From contig JALQPE010002715.1 of the NCBI GenBank assembly GCA_030407315.1, positions 1-64,000 on the forward strand: DNA of 64,000 bases, given 5' to 3'. Shown piece after piece: positions 1-10,038 of this stretch. Each line of letters starts with the position of its first letter. Position 1 is the first letter of the stretch. The notes beneath the pieces are model-generated. The model did not search any database and was not told the DNA's origin. It saw nothing but the letters and a program-made list of their open reading frames with translations. This DNA is from Asparagopsis taxiformis (taxonomy: Eukaryota > Rhodophyta > Florideophyceae > Bonnemaisoniales > Bonnemaisoniaceae). Made by a program: the position numbers and the translations under genes.

Positions 1-1274
1 CCCTGTTCAGGTCGTCGAACTGGAGAGCGCACCCAAGAGGATGCGGGTAAAAAGCTCCATCCTCGGGATAAGCGCAAACTGGGAAACCGCTTCTGCGACG
101 CCAGAGCCCCTCTACCAAAAAAGAGAAGCTCAATGAGACCATCAAAGTCGTCGTCAAAGAAATCCAAGTCGGCTTCCAGAGGACGGTTCTCGGGAGCCGA
201 TTCTCCAGTTCGACGACGCCCATGAGAATCCCATTCCCGACAGTATCGTCGATGAGAATGTCGCCGCCGTTCTCCCCAGCGCAATTGCGTCTGGGTAGCC
301 CGATGAAGTACTACATGGAAAATTACGACGGTAGAGACGGTGCGGGCGGAAATAAAGGCGGCAGCATTCCTGGAAGCTGCATCACCAGGTGCTGAGGACT
401 CGGTGGTGGAATAGTACTTTGTGGTGAAGCGGCGTTGCTGGACAACATGGGGGTGTTGTTGTGGAGGCCTCTTGCAGTCGTCCCGGCTGGTAGTGCGACG
501 CATGACCTCTTCAGTCACTTTTCTCGGCAGTTCCCGCTGCTTGAGGAGGTTGAAAAGCCACAGAAACCCTCCCAGCAGTCTGATTCTGATTATGAAGACA
601 GGAAACCACAGGACGAGCCGCCAGCTTTCGCAAAAGCCCGGCTTCGATCCTTCGCCGTGGCAGTTCATCCACAACGTGGGTGATGCGAAGGACCGCATAG
701 ATGGTGGTCGTGGGCGCCTCACTCTGCCGCGGCGTGAGTTGTGCGACAAGCTGGAGGAGGGGAATTTGGATATGTACAGGAACAAGTTGGTGGCAGAGCT
801 TGCTCTGTGTTTGTGCGGATTTCTCGAAGTTGGGAATGGAGGGTGAGGATCCTGTCTTTTTCCCGAAGACAGGATTACGGCTGCTTCTTTAAAACAGATG
901 GGGCTGCGGACCAGGATGGGCACACGGACTTCTGAGTATCCCAATTTTGAGGAGTCGGACCTACCCAATCCCCATCCTATTTCATGATGTCGAGCGGAGC
1001 CGATGGGTTCTTTATAGTAGCTGCACCTTATAGTCATGTATGCCTGGTCCATACGGACGCCGACATGTGGAAGGTTCCCGTTAACCACTTTTATGTGCCA
1101 CCCTATTCCGTCTTAGTTGATCGCGGTGACCTTACCATTATGGGGTCGGCTTCAGGTGAGGAGATCTTCCTGTGGGAGCAGAATTTAGTCTATGGTCTGC
1201 CCACGCGCGGCCACATCTACTTGAAGACGGAGAAGGACGTCCTCACGGACCACATCCACACCGTCGAATATTAA
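1..1274 (+). pseudogene. Decayed dioxygenase-like gene, C-terminal part
   Basis: Coding-like sequence is spread over several frames and ends in an open frame at 984-1274 (96 codons, stop TAA). That last piece reads like the C-terminal domain of the protein at 59785-60486. Both have a GxF(F/V)I(V/A) strand, then VPPxSV, then a TR-x-H-x-Y strand. At the position of the presumed metal-binding histidine in the better copy (QHAGAG), this copy has TIMGSA, so it probably could not bind iron. Upstream pieces (435-683 and 660-846) look like the middle of the same protein in shifted frames. The match was made by eye and no similarity score was computed. The region may also be truncated by the window edge. 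Confidence 0.35.
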
Positions 1275-1640
1275 AAGTATGACAGGAGCAATAGATAGCA
1301 TACGAGAAGTATTAAAAACCTATGCTATTGTTCCCTGCTATGAAGTTCTGTCTTTCTCATCTCAACATTATTCGCTTAGCCCACCTTTCTATTTCATCTA
1401 TACATCTGACCTTCATGTCATAGTTTAGTGCTACTAAGCCTATTGATTGCTACTTTTTTGTATTAGTCTACAACTTTACATGATTTCACTATAGTGAAAT
1501 CATGTAAAGCTATAGCTAGACCGTAGGGGGGGGGACTAGTTTTAGACCTTGACAACCCGTGAGGTTCGACTATAAGAGACGTTGCTGAGATAACACATGA
1601 CACAGAATGCTCCTGGAAGCCACTCACAGCCGTACAAACG
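1275..1640. other. Non-coding spacer with a perfect palindrome
   Basis: No convincing reading frame is present. The only structure seen is the 36-bp palindrome at 1474-1509, followed by a run of nine G residues near 1527. Confidence 0.5.
1474..1509. repeat. 36-bp perfect palindrome
   Basis: The 18-base arm CTTTACATGATTTCACTA is followed directly by its exact reverse complement, with no spacer. It would form a cruciform or hairpin. It does not share the sequence of the 37-bp palindromes further right. Confidence 0.85.
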
Positions 1641-2230
1641 TGTCTGCTGAGCCATGTTCCTGACTTCCCAATTCCTTGCTCACCCTTCCTAGGTGTGGAG
1701 GGGGACGGAACTCTCAGCCCCTACAGCGGAAGCCGTTTACCGGGGATTCTTACAGCAAAGTCATCGTTACGATGACTTTGCTGTAAGAAAGCGTTTCCAT
1801 TACAGTGGCCAAAAAAATTTTACCGGGTAAAAAAATCATGGCAGCTGTAATGATTTATTTTCTTACAGCAAAGTCATCGTAACGATGACTTTGCTGTAAG
1901 AAAGCGTTTCAATTACAGTGGCCAAGAATTTTTACCGGGTAAAAAATCATGGCTGCTGTAATGATTTATTTTCTTACAGCAAAGTCATCGTAACGATGAC
2001 TTTGCTGTAAGCATCCCTGGTAAATTGCTTCCGCTGTAAGCGGCAGGGACTTCCGTCCTTTTCCGACCTAGGGAAGGGTGAGGAAGGAATTATGAAGTCA
2101 GGAAACAGGGTATAGGAATGGTATGGACGGCTGTAGGCGGCATTAGGTAACACATTGTGTTGTTTACACCCGGTTTGAGCTGGGTTGTTGTGTAGTATGG
2201 TTGGAGGAGTGTACGAAATTTCTACCACGT
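1640..2230. repeat. Foldback-like unit A with three 37-bp palindromes
   Basis: The outer arms are inverted copies. The left side reads 'ttcctgacttcc..aattcc', a 'cacccttcc' block, then 'acagcggaagc'; the right side at 2020-2130 is the reverse complement of this, diverged. Inside are three copies of a near-perfect palindrome with the arm TTACAGCAAAGTCATCGT, at about 1750-1786, 1863-1899 and 1974-2010. They are separated by a second imperfect palindrome centred on TTTACC[C]GGTAAA and flanked by CATTACAGT..ACTGTAATG. The whole looks like a foldback element made of nested hairpins. No transposase is visible. Confidence 0.75.
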
Positions 2231-3140
2231 GGTCGGAAATGGTTCAATTTTCTCACGACAGAGATTCTGACTTTCGAAATTCAAACTCGTTAAAGTGGGC
2301 TGGAGTTGGTGTGAACACCTCCAGGACCTCTGGGAAGGATCTGGTAACACATGTCCTGTGACTGCACGCGGTTATCCTCTCTGAAATCAACCATAGATTA
2401 TCGGAGGGCAAAAATCTACTCTTGGTGTCGTGTGGCACATTGACTATACAAAACCGTCTGTTTCCAGTTTTTATATACTTTACTCTCGAGTAGATAGGAT
2501 TTCAGCTGTCCAAGTAAAGAATGGGCCATATAAATGTTTCATTTCAACACAAGCATTGTGCAATTCAACCTCTTCCAGGTCAAAAACTTGTCCAGAGTAC
2601 ACTTCCAGGCCATCGCCTGGGAGCGTACTCTGGACTATTTCTTGGACTAAGTGCACTTTCAAGTGTATGCACTTGGAGGCATCCAGTCCAAATCTACGTC
2701 GTTCCGACAAAGTTGAATTTTGGCCATGGCCGAAATTCATCACATCTGCAGTTGTGAGAATCTGATGACCAAAAATCGATGCATTCTGCCAGCCCTAATG
2801 CGCAAGCCAGAAGCTTTACGGACAGATAAAACACCTTTCTGTACTCCCCAGAGCCACTCCAGCCCTTATACACTACGGTGTTGAAAAGGGGGCCTCAGAC
2901 AGTACGGTGAGACAGTGCTTTTTACTGCCTCACTGTACAATGATCTCCAGGAAGTAGGATATTCTCTAAGCCTAGCACGGGACAGAAAGATTGAAGCGTA
3001 GGCATGCAGAAGTATAGAGGCAATAGTATGTGTAGACTATGGCAGTGGTAGAAAAGTATTTCATGCACGAAAAGGACTGGTAGAGGCACTAGAGAAGTGA
3101 TGCTTAGCAGGAAGGGAGGTGGAGATGATGAAGGAAGACA
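2231..3140. repeat. Diverged spacer repeat, copy 1
   Basis: This is the non-palindromic half of a composite unit repeated three times. Blocks such as 'gtgaacacctccaggac' (2310), 'catagattatcg' and 'gtgtggcaca' recur in the same order at 3810-3960 and 4855-5010. A single stray copy of the 171-bp repeat unit lies at about 2690-2870. Short ORFs here are not conserved between copies, so I do not call a gene. Confidence 0.6.
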
Positions 3141-3760
3141 ACAGACATGAGATCGAGGGTTGAGACCAACGGCTTACAGACGGAGCAGTTTACCAGGGAT
3201 GTTACAGCAAAGTCATCGTTACGATGACTTTGCTGTAAGAAAACAATTCATTACAGTAGCCATGATTTTTTACCGGGTAAAAAAATTCCTGGCCACTGTA
3301 ATGAAAACGTTTTCTTACAGCAAAGTCATCGTAACGATGGCTTTGCAGTAAGGATAAAATTCATTACAGTAGCCATGATTTTTTTTACCCGGTAAAAAAT
3401 TCTCCGGCCACTGTAAGAAAAAAATTCATTACAGTGGCCAAGAATTTTTTACCGGGTAAACAAATCATGGCTACTGTAATGAATTGTTTTCTTACAGCAA
3501 AGTCATCGTAACGATGACTTTGCTGTAAGCATCCCTGGTAAACTGCCTCAGCTGTAAGCGGCTGGGAGCTTGGTCCCTCCCTCACCTTGGGAAGGGTGAG
3601 CAAGGAATTGTGAAGCCGTAAAACATGGCAGAGGGATGGTTTGGACGGCTGTTAGCGGTGTTGGGGAGCACTCTGCGTCGTGCTAACCCAGTCTGGGCTG
3701 GGTGCCCTGCCTGGTACGGCGGGAGGAGTGCACAAAATTTCAAACACAATTTCCTCAAAA
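3141..3760. repeat. Foldback-like unit B
   Basis: Same organisation as unit A. The 37-bp palindromes are at about 3202-3238 and 3492-3528, with a degenerate copy at 3315-3351. Between them are several TTTACCCGGTAAA-centred hairpins. The outer boxes 'gtttaccagggat' (left) and 'atccctggtaaac' (right) are inverted copies. Confidence 0.75.
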
Positions 3761-4240
3761 GTGAAATTCTGATTGTCGAAACTCAACCTCCCTAAAATGA
3801 ACTAGAGCTGGCATGAGCACCTCCACGACGTCTGGAAAGGTACTGACAGCACGTTTTCGGAGCATTGGCGCAGCTGTTCTCTCTGAGATCAAGCATAGAG
3901 TATCCGTGGTCAGATTCTATTCCTGGTGCCGTGTGGCACAGTGACCACACCAAATCGCCCTTTTTAGCAGACTATAGATTTGAGTTACTAGGAATCTAGC
4001 TGCCTTCAATACCAACATAGTGGTAAGTAGGCTAGCCTAGGATTGTAGGAAAATCAGGAAGGATGGGAGGGTAGGTATGCAGCAACATGAAGGGGGTAGT
4101 ATGAGTAGGTAATGGCGGTGGTAGACAAGGATTGCACTCACCGAAGGGTCGGCTGGAGTGACACCAGAGTCGACACAGGAAGGAAGGTTGGGATAGGCTG
4201 GGATGAAGCTTCATCCTCCTAGGAGGACAAGAGACATGAG
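3761..4240. repeat. Diverged spacer repeat, copy 2
   Basis: Homologous in order to 2231-2460 and 4831-5030. No open frame is conserved. The 60-codon ORF on the minus strand at 4032-4214 has no counterpart in the sister copies. Confidence 0.5.
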
Positions 4241-4830
4241 AGAGAGGGTGAGGCCAGACCGCTTACAGCTGAGGCAGTTTACCAGGGATGCTTACAGCAA
4301 AGTCATCGTTACGATGACTTTGCTGTAAGAAAGGAAAAATTACAGCCGACACGATTTTTTACCCGGCAAAAAAATTCTTGGTGATTTTTTACCCGGTAAA
4401 AATTCTTCGCCCACTGTAATGTTTCCTTTTCTTACAGCAAAGTCATCGTAACGATGACTTTGCTGTAAGTAAACGTTTCATTACAGTAGCCACGATTTTT
4501 TACCCGGTAAAATCCTTCGCCCACTGTAATGTTTTCTTTTCTTACAGCAAAGTCATCGTAACGATGACTTTGCTGTAAGCATCCCTAGTGAATTGCCTCA
4601 GCTGTAAGCGGCTGGGAGCTTTGTCCCTCCCTCACCTTGGGAAGGGTGAGATAGGAATTGTGAAGTCGGGAACATTGTGGAAGGATGGTTTCGACGGCTT
4701 CGGGCGGCTTTCAAGAGCAATCTGTGTCTTGTTCACCCGGTCTGAGGTAACTAAAAAGTTCAGTACTGCGAGAGGAGCACGCAAAATTTCAACCACGATT
4801 TTCTCATGACAGAGATTCTGGCGGTCGAAA
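4241..4830. repeat. Foldback-like unit C
   Basis: Three 37-bp palindromes lie at about 4292-4328, 4432-4468 and 4542-4578, with TTTACCCGGTAAA-type hairpins between them. The right arm carries the same 'cctcaccttgggaagggtgag' block as unit B at 3580-3600. Confidence 0.75.
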
Positions 4831-5460
4831 TTCAAACTCGTTGAAATGGACTAGAGTTGGTGTGAACACCTCTAGGAACTCTGGAAAGGTACTGCCTGCA
4901 CATTTTCCGAGGGTACAAGAGGCTGTTATCTCCAATATCAAGCATAGATTATCGATGCGCAAAATCTACTCCTGGTACTGTGTAGCACATTTACTATACA
5001 AAACTGTCCGTTTACCGTTATAATACACCCTACTTTCAATTAGGTAGGAATCTAGATATTCACTTTACATCGATGATTATGAAGCAGGTTAGGCTAGGAT
5101 AGGAGGGTAGGCATGGAGTGAAATGAAGGCAGTGGTATGAGTAGACTATGGCAGTGGAAGACAGGTATTTAATTCACAAGAGGGCGTGTGTAAGTGACAC
5201 CAGAGGCACGGTGTGTCACAGGAAGGGAGATTGGGATGATAAAGGAGGAGTAGAGACTTGAGAGATGGGTTGTTGAGGAATGATTCTAGCTCCAGTACAT
5301 AACTACATTGCTCCTCTATAGGCTACGGCAATCGACTCCAGCAGTCCAAGAAAAAATGGACTATACGAATGTTTCATTTCAATATCAGAATTGTGCAGTT
5401 GAGCCTCTTCAAGGTCCGAAAGCTTTCCCAGAGTACGCTTCCAGGCTACTTGAAGGCATC
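4831..5460. repeat. Diverged spacer repeat, copy 3
   Basis: Third copy of the spacer seen at 2231 and 3761. From about 5330 it merges into sequence resembling 2500-2690, then into the 171-bp tandem repeat. No gene is seen. Confidence 0.5.
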
Positions 5461-6160
5461 CAGACCACTTGCACATCGTTCCGACAAATTTCAATTTGGC
5501 CATCACATCTCCAGTTGTGAGAATCTGGTGACCAAAAATTGATACATTCTGGCATTCCTACCACGCAAGCCAGAAGCTTTGAGTACAATTAGACCATGTC
5601 TCAGTGCTCCCTAGAGCCACTCTATCCCTTCTAGACCACTTCCACATCGTCCCGAAAAAGTTCAATTTTTGCCATCACATCTCCAGTTGTGGGAATCTGG
5701 TTGCCAAAATCGATGCATTCTGTCAGCCCTAACGCGCAAGCCGGAAGCATTGCGAACGCATAGAACACTTTTCCGCACTCCCCAGAGCCGCTCCATCCCT
5801 TCCAGACCAATTCCACATCGTTCCCACAAAGTTCAATTTGGCCATCATATCTCCAGTTGTGAGAGTCTGATGGTCAGAAATCGATGCATTCTGTCAGCCC
5901 TAACGCATAATCCAGCAGCTTTACGAACGCATAGAACACTTTTCCGTACTCCCTAGAGCCACTCCAACCCTTACAGACCACTTCCACATCATTCGGACAA
6001 AGTTCAATTTTGGCCATCACATCTCCAGTTGTGAGAATCTGATGGCCAAAAATCGATGAATTCTACCAGCCCTTCCACGCAAGTCAGAAGCTCCTAGTAC
6101 AATTAAAACACGTTTTAGTACTCCCTAGAACCACCCCAACTCTTCCAGACCACTTTGTAG
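5461..6160. repeat. 171-bp tandem repeat, about four units
   Basis: The phrase 'agaccacttccacatcgt' and its variants recurs at 5461, 5632, 5803, 5974 and (truncated) 6145, a constant step of 171 bases. Each unit carries 'catctccagttgtgagaatctg', a 'cgatgcattct' block and 'agagccactcca'. Units are diverged by point changes but stay in register. Nothing suggests coding. Confidence 0.85.
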
Positions 6161-6219
6161 CCTTTTTCGCGGGGTCCGAAATCGTCTCCTTCTTCTTCCC
6201 GAGTGAGAAACATCAGTCC

Positions 6220-6490
6220 CCCTCAGATGCTTACAGAGAAGTTGGTTTACCATGGTTTCTTACAGCAAAGTCATCGTTACGATGACTTTGCTGTGGTAAT
6301 GTTGTTTTCTTACAGCAAAGTCATCGTTAAGATGACTTTGCTGTAAGCAATCTGGCTAAACTGTCTTTGCTGTAAGAAAACTGAACAGCAGTTCCGACAG
6401 GTTGTGAGAAACCAAACCCGCCTTAACGATGACTTTGCTGTAAGAAAACAGAGTAATTACAGTTCCGATAGCTTGTCCTGAAAACCCGTC
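6220..6490. repeat. Short foldback-like unit D
   Basis: Two 37-bp-type palindromes lie at about 6260-6294 (right arm clipped) and 6310-6346 (one mismatch in the centre). A half copy lies at 6424-6442. The TTTACCCGGTAAA hairpins of units A-C are missing, so this looks like a deleted derivative. Confidence 0.65.
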
Positions 6491-6540
6491 CTCCCGCACA
6501 AGTTATTGTCTGTTACCGTCACCCGAAGTCCTGCAACTAC

Positions 6541-8093
6541 TCCAGATCATTCCCGCAGAGGAATTTGAAAGAAGTGGCATAGGAGCATGTCGTGAATGGC
6601 ACAAAGATTACTGTCGGTGGTATGTGTAAGGGATTCGGAATGATTCATCTCAACATGGCAATGATGCTCGCCGTTTTCACCTGTGATGCTGATGTTGAAC
6701 TGACGTTGTGGCAACGTATGCTGAATAGAGCCGTAGAAAACGTCTTTCAATTCATGAATTGCAATCACAGTTGATGGAGATACGTCAACGAATGACTTCA
6801 TATGTGCTCTGGCCAGTGGTGCCGCTGTTGCATGTAAACGAAGAATTGTCTCTGCAAGCTAAGGCAGTGGAGGGTTTGCTAACGAAGACTGATTTATTTG
6901 GCGAAAAGTATCGCACGGGACGGTGAAGGGGCAACTGTACAGTTGAGGACGTCCTCATAGAGGCTGCGCAACTCGATGAAGCCACTGTGCAATATGAGCA
7001 TGCCGATCAGGAAGCTGAGGAACAACAGGAACTGAGCGGTGGACCAGGGAGCCATGACTAGATTCAAGAGCATCAGCGAAACGCTGAAACTGACGAACAG
7101 CATGAAGTACCTTCGCTCGTCGTTCACGGAGGGGGAATCGCGTTCTCATCTTGACGACACAGTAGTAAGAAATGGAGATGGGCATGTAGTCGCCAACCGG
7201 AATGGTATTGATGTAGAACCGTCGGAAGACGTTGCGAATATGGGAGATATCGATCAGGCGCCCGTAGAAGACCATGTAGAACCTGATGTTGATGGGGCTG
7301 TAGACGCAGCACTCGAGTGTTGTCAACGATCGTTGATGGGGTTGAATCGAATGCTGAGCGCGTTGAGGAGCATGCATATATGAAATAAAATGCCGTTGCA
7401 AGTGTTGATGGAAACGCAGATATTAATGAGAGAGTAGTTGAAATCGGTTTCGCTCAAGCGGAGGTGTTGCCTGAGAGAAGAAAGGTAACAGGAGATGTAC
7501 ATGGTGTTGATGCTGATCGTGTTCCGGAGGCAAACAGTGTGAATGAAGAAGATGTTGCAATTGTTGATGATGATGTCGATTGTCAAGAAGAAGGAACCGT
7601 ACAAGGTAATGAAATTCTTGGTGATGAAACTGGGGCAACTAGAAGATCTAATGATGAAGAAGTATATGTAAAATGGGGAGGCGGCGATGAGGAATTAGAA
7701 CACGAGAATGGTGGTCATCACGGAGGTGATGATCCATGCAATAACGATGCGGTTGTAGTGCCGCACGAAGACGTGTTAGTGTTGATGGGGAAGAGTGACA
7801 CCGATGGGGCAATTGAGACAGAATCATGTTTGCATGGCGACAACGTAGTAGATAAAGATATGAGAGACAGTATGGATGAACAGGAATAAATTGTTGAACA
7901 AGACCAGGAGTCACCAAAAGGCCGGAAGAGGCGACATATGGATATGGAAAATGGGAGTGAAGAAAGGCAGAAAAATGGAAGGAATAGAAGTAGTGGGGAT
8001 GAAGAAAGGGAGGGTGTGGACGATATAGTAGAAGAAGAGGGTTTTGCTAAGGTCATTTGCGCGGCGAAAGCCTCGGCAAGATTTATCGAGTAA
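6541..8093 (+). pseudogene. Broken gene for an acidic protein, function unknown
   Basis: Coding-like plus-strand sequence is spread over three frames: 6592-6774, 6770-6923, 7039-7383 and 7464-7889. It resumes in the same frame after the stop at 7887-7889 and runs to a TAA at 8091-8093. The 3' half is strongly acidic (many Asp, Glu, Val and Gly residues) with a basic patch GRKRRH just after the internal stop, which could be a nuclear signal. Frameshifts and stops make a working product unlikely. I do not recognise a family. The many minus-strand ORFs here are shadows of the acidic codons. Confidence 0.35.
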
Positions 8094-8224
8094 ATTCATG
8101 AAACGATGAGCAGAGATGATACCTACTACTAATCCGGCGCAGTTAGCGTCCGGTGTTTTGTACAAAACACCTCAATATTGAGGCGACAGGGCAATGAACA
8201 GAGCGCAGTAAGATACATAAAAAG

Positions 8225-8469
8225 TCACTGCTCTTCATTAATATCTATAAAAGTACTAGTCTTCCTGAAGTCTGAAACACGTTTGTAAAGGCCACGGAAA
8301 TCATCGGGGCCAATATCGTCACCGGGGCGGCCAGAAAGCACGGCAAGATCGTTCATGGCGGAGACCTCATCCATGGAGAGGTCCATTCCAAGGCCGGCTA
8401 GGCATTTATTCAACTCGAGCGGCGAAATTTGTTTCGAGCGGTCTGTGTCGATCGACGACGCTGGAGCGT
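8225..8469 (-). CDS. EF-hand protein, 3' exon
   Basis: Reading leftward from about 8469, the protein contains a textbook 12-residue EF-hand loop, DTDRSKQISPLE, with Asp at 1 and 3, Ser at 5, Ile at 8 and Glu at 12. It is followed by the helix LNKCLAGLGMDLSMDEV, typical of calmodulin/centrin-like proteins. A second, degenerate hand follows (SGRPGDDIGPDDF), and the stop is at 8225. No in-frame ATG is found before the loop. A stop lies just upstream, and 'tacatattcag' at 8470-8480 could be a 3' splice site, so I read this as a terminal exon of a spliced gene. The upstream exon was not identified. It could also be a fragment. Confidence 0.5.
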
Positions 8470-8937
8470 CTGAATATGTATACTACAAGTTTAGAGTGCG
8501 ATTAGCGGGTATGTTATGTTTTTGAAAGAATTAGATGTTGTGTTATTCACCAAGCGAATGGGGGGATTGGTGGATTGTGTGGCAATGTTTTATGTTGGAG
8601 TGACGTGTTGAGAGTCAAGGTGGTTTAGTTGAATGCAGGGCAGGAACGGGGCGTGAAGAAGATTGCGAGATGCAACTCTTTGCATGAATGCGGCGAGTTG
8701 ATATAAATTTCAATTGCTCTTCGTACAGACCGTAAATCAGCGCTTTGCTGCCACACCAAAGACGATTTAGTGCAGCGCTACACAACAGCAATCAGGCCCC
8801 ATAGGACTCATCCAACAAGCGGCCCACAACTCGCAGCACCCAACCACCCGGATCCGCACCAGCGCATCGAGATTCCAATCTCACCGACCGTAGTTTCCAA
8901 ACATGATATAGCGTCTCCGTCTCTCGCGCCCCCCTCT
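8470..8937. other. Spacer, possibly holding an upstream EF-hand exon
   Basis: No clear reading frame is seen. If the EF-hand gene is spliced, its 5' exon should lie here on the minus strand. Confidence 0.3.
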
Positions 8938-8975
8938 CCAGATTGTCCCTGCGCCATGGCGCAGGGACAATCTGG
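8938..8975. repeat. 38-bp perfect palindrome
   Basis: The arm CCAGATTGTCCCTGCGCCA meets its exact reverse complement at a central CCATGG. It lies exactly at the 5' edge of the UPF0126-like reading frame. Confidence 0.85.
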
Positions 8976-9755
8976 CGTTTGCAAACGTTCACGCCCGCCC
9001 GAAACGCGTCCTCCACCCCAAGCGCCACGACGCCCCCGCCTTCACCGTTCATCAACGACAGTCTCCCGCGCTTCCCCACCACCACCTCGCTAGGCACGCT
9101 GCGCCTGCTCGACTATCTCGGCACAGTATTCTTCGCGCACTCCGGCGGTATCCTGGCCGCGACCGGTCTGGACATGCTGGGTGCGGTGGTGTTGGGAACG
9201 ATGACCGCGCTGGGCGGCGGCACGATTCGCGACGGTCTAATCATCTGCAAACGTCCGTTCCGGACCTCTGAACCGGAGTATCTCACCCAATCAATCCTGG
9301 TATCATTGGCGCCATTCACGGTCTGGCCGCGCCAATACGATGCCGACAATACGACGCCGACGCGGCGCCGTTTGTCGCCACCGACGCGCTGGGAGTCGGC
9401 GCTTTCTGCGTCATCGGCGTACAGCTGCGCGGCCCTAGGACGGACTCCGCGCACGCTTCAACCCGCTCATCTGCGTGCTATGCGGTATGGCGACCGCGAC
9501 ATTTGTCGGCGCCGTTCACAACGCGCTTTATAAACGTGATGTGCATATTCTGCATATTCATTCGGAGATTTAGGCATCAACAGCGGCTGCGGGTGCCTCC
9601 ACGTATCTCTTCGTGCGCAACCTGTCGCTGCATCCCGCCGCCCGCGTCGAGGCTGGTGTAGGTGTCGCAGTGCTTGCAAGGGGCGTCACGTATTCGCGCG
9701 CCATTCGATTTCCAGTTTGGGATGACGCTACGAAAGATGCGAAACAGGAGTAGCA
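8976..9755 (+). pseudogene. UPF0126-family membrane protein, frameshifted
   Basis: The first repeat of the family reads cleanly at about 9080-9330: LDYLGTVFFAHSGG, GLDMLGAVVLGTMTALGGGT and IRD, matching the LD-x-x-GT-x-F-A-x-(S/T)-G and TALGGGxIRD signatures of UPF0126 (YadS-type, two tandem repeats of three membrane helices). The second repeat is present but in other frames: ATDALGVGAFCVIGVQ near 9380, then FNPLICVLCGMATATFVGA near 9460, then a helix rich in Ala near 9575-9700. At least three frame changes and a stop separate them. The family's usual length is about 200 residues, as here. The order is intact, so this was a full gene that has decayed, or the sequence has indel errors. Confidence 0.6.
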
Positions 9756-10038
9756 CGCGGCTCGTTTGTCGTAGATCGCGTATATTGTTTCTGTTTGTTG
9801 GCGGCTGATGCTGCCGGTGCAACATGCGATGGTTGTAGAGTATTGGTGGACATTTTGGTGCGCCGTATTTGCTCACGTTGATGCATCAAATCGTCATGAC
9901 GACCGATAGGATGAGCGGCGGCGTGATGTGTGCACATGCAGCCGTATGTACCTGTGCTGTGTTGACGGTTTCGATAGTCGTCTAGGGGCGCGTTTTTTTG
10001 GGTTTTTTGCTGTCATTCGCAATCAACAACTGTAAACA
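9756..10038. other. Spacer without recognisable gene
   Basis: No supported feature is seen. Confidence 0.4.

Noticed and set aside
1480..1505. Phage-like promoter 'cactatag' string
   Set aside because: It is simply the centre of the 36-bp palindrome; no context supports a promoter.
5461..6160. Primate-type alpha satellite because of the 171-bp period
   Set aside because: The sequence bears no CENP-B-like box and no alphoid resemblance that I can see; the equal length is coincidence.
1640..6490. CRISPR array
   Set aside because: Repeats are palindromic and regularly placed, but the 'spacers' are themselves repeated hairpins, no cas genes exist, and the genome is eukaryotic.
7718..8056. Minus-strand membrane-like ORFs at 6.9-8.2 kb
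   Set aside because: They are shadows of acidic plus-strand codons, which read as Ser/Leu/Phe-rich hydrophobic peptides on the other strand.
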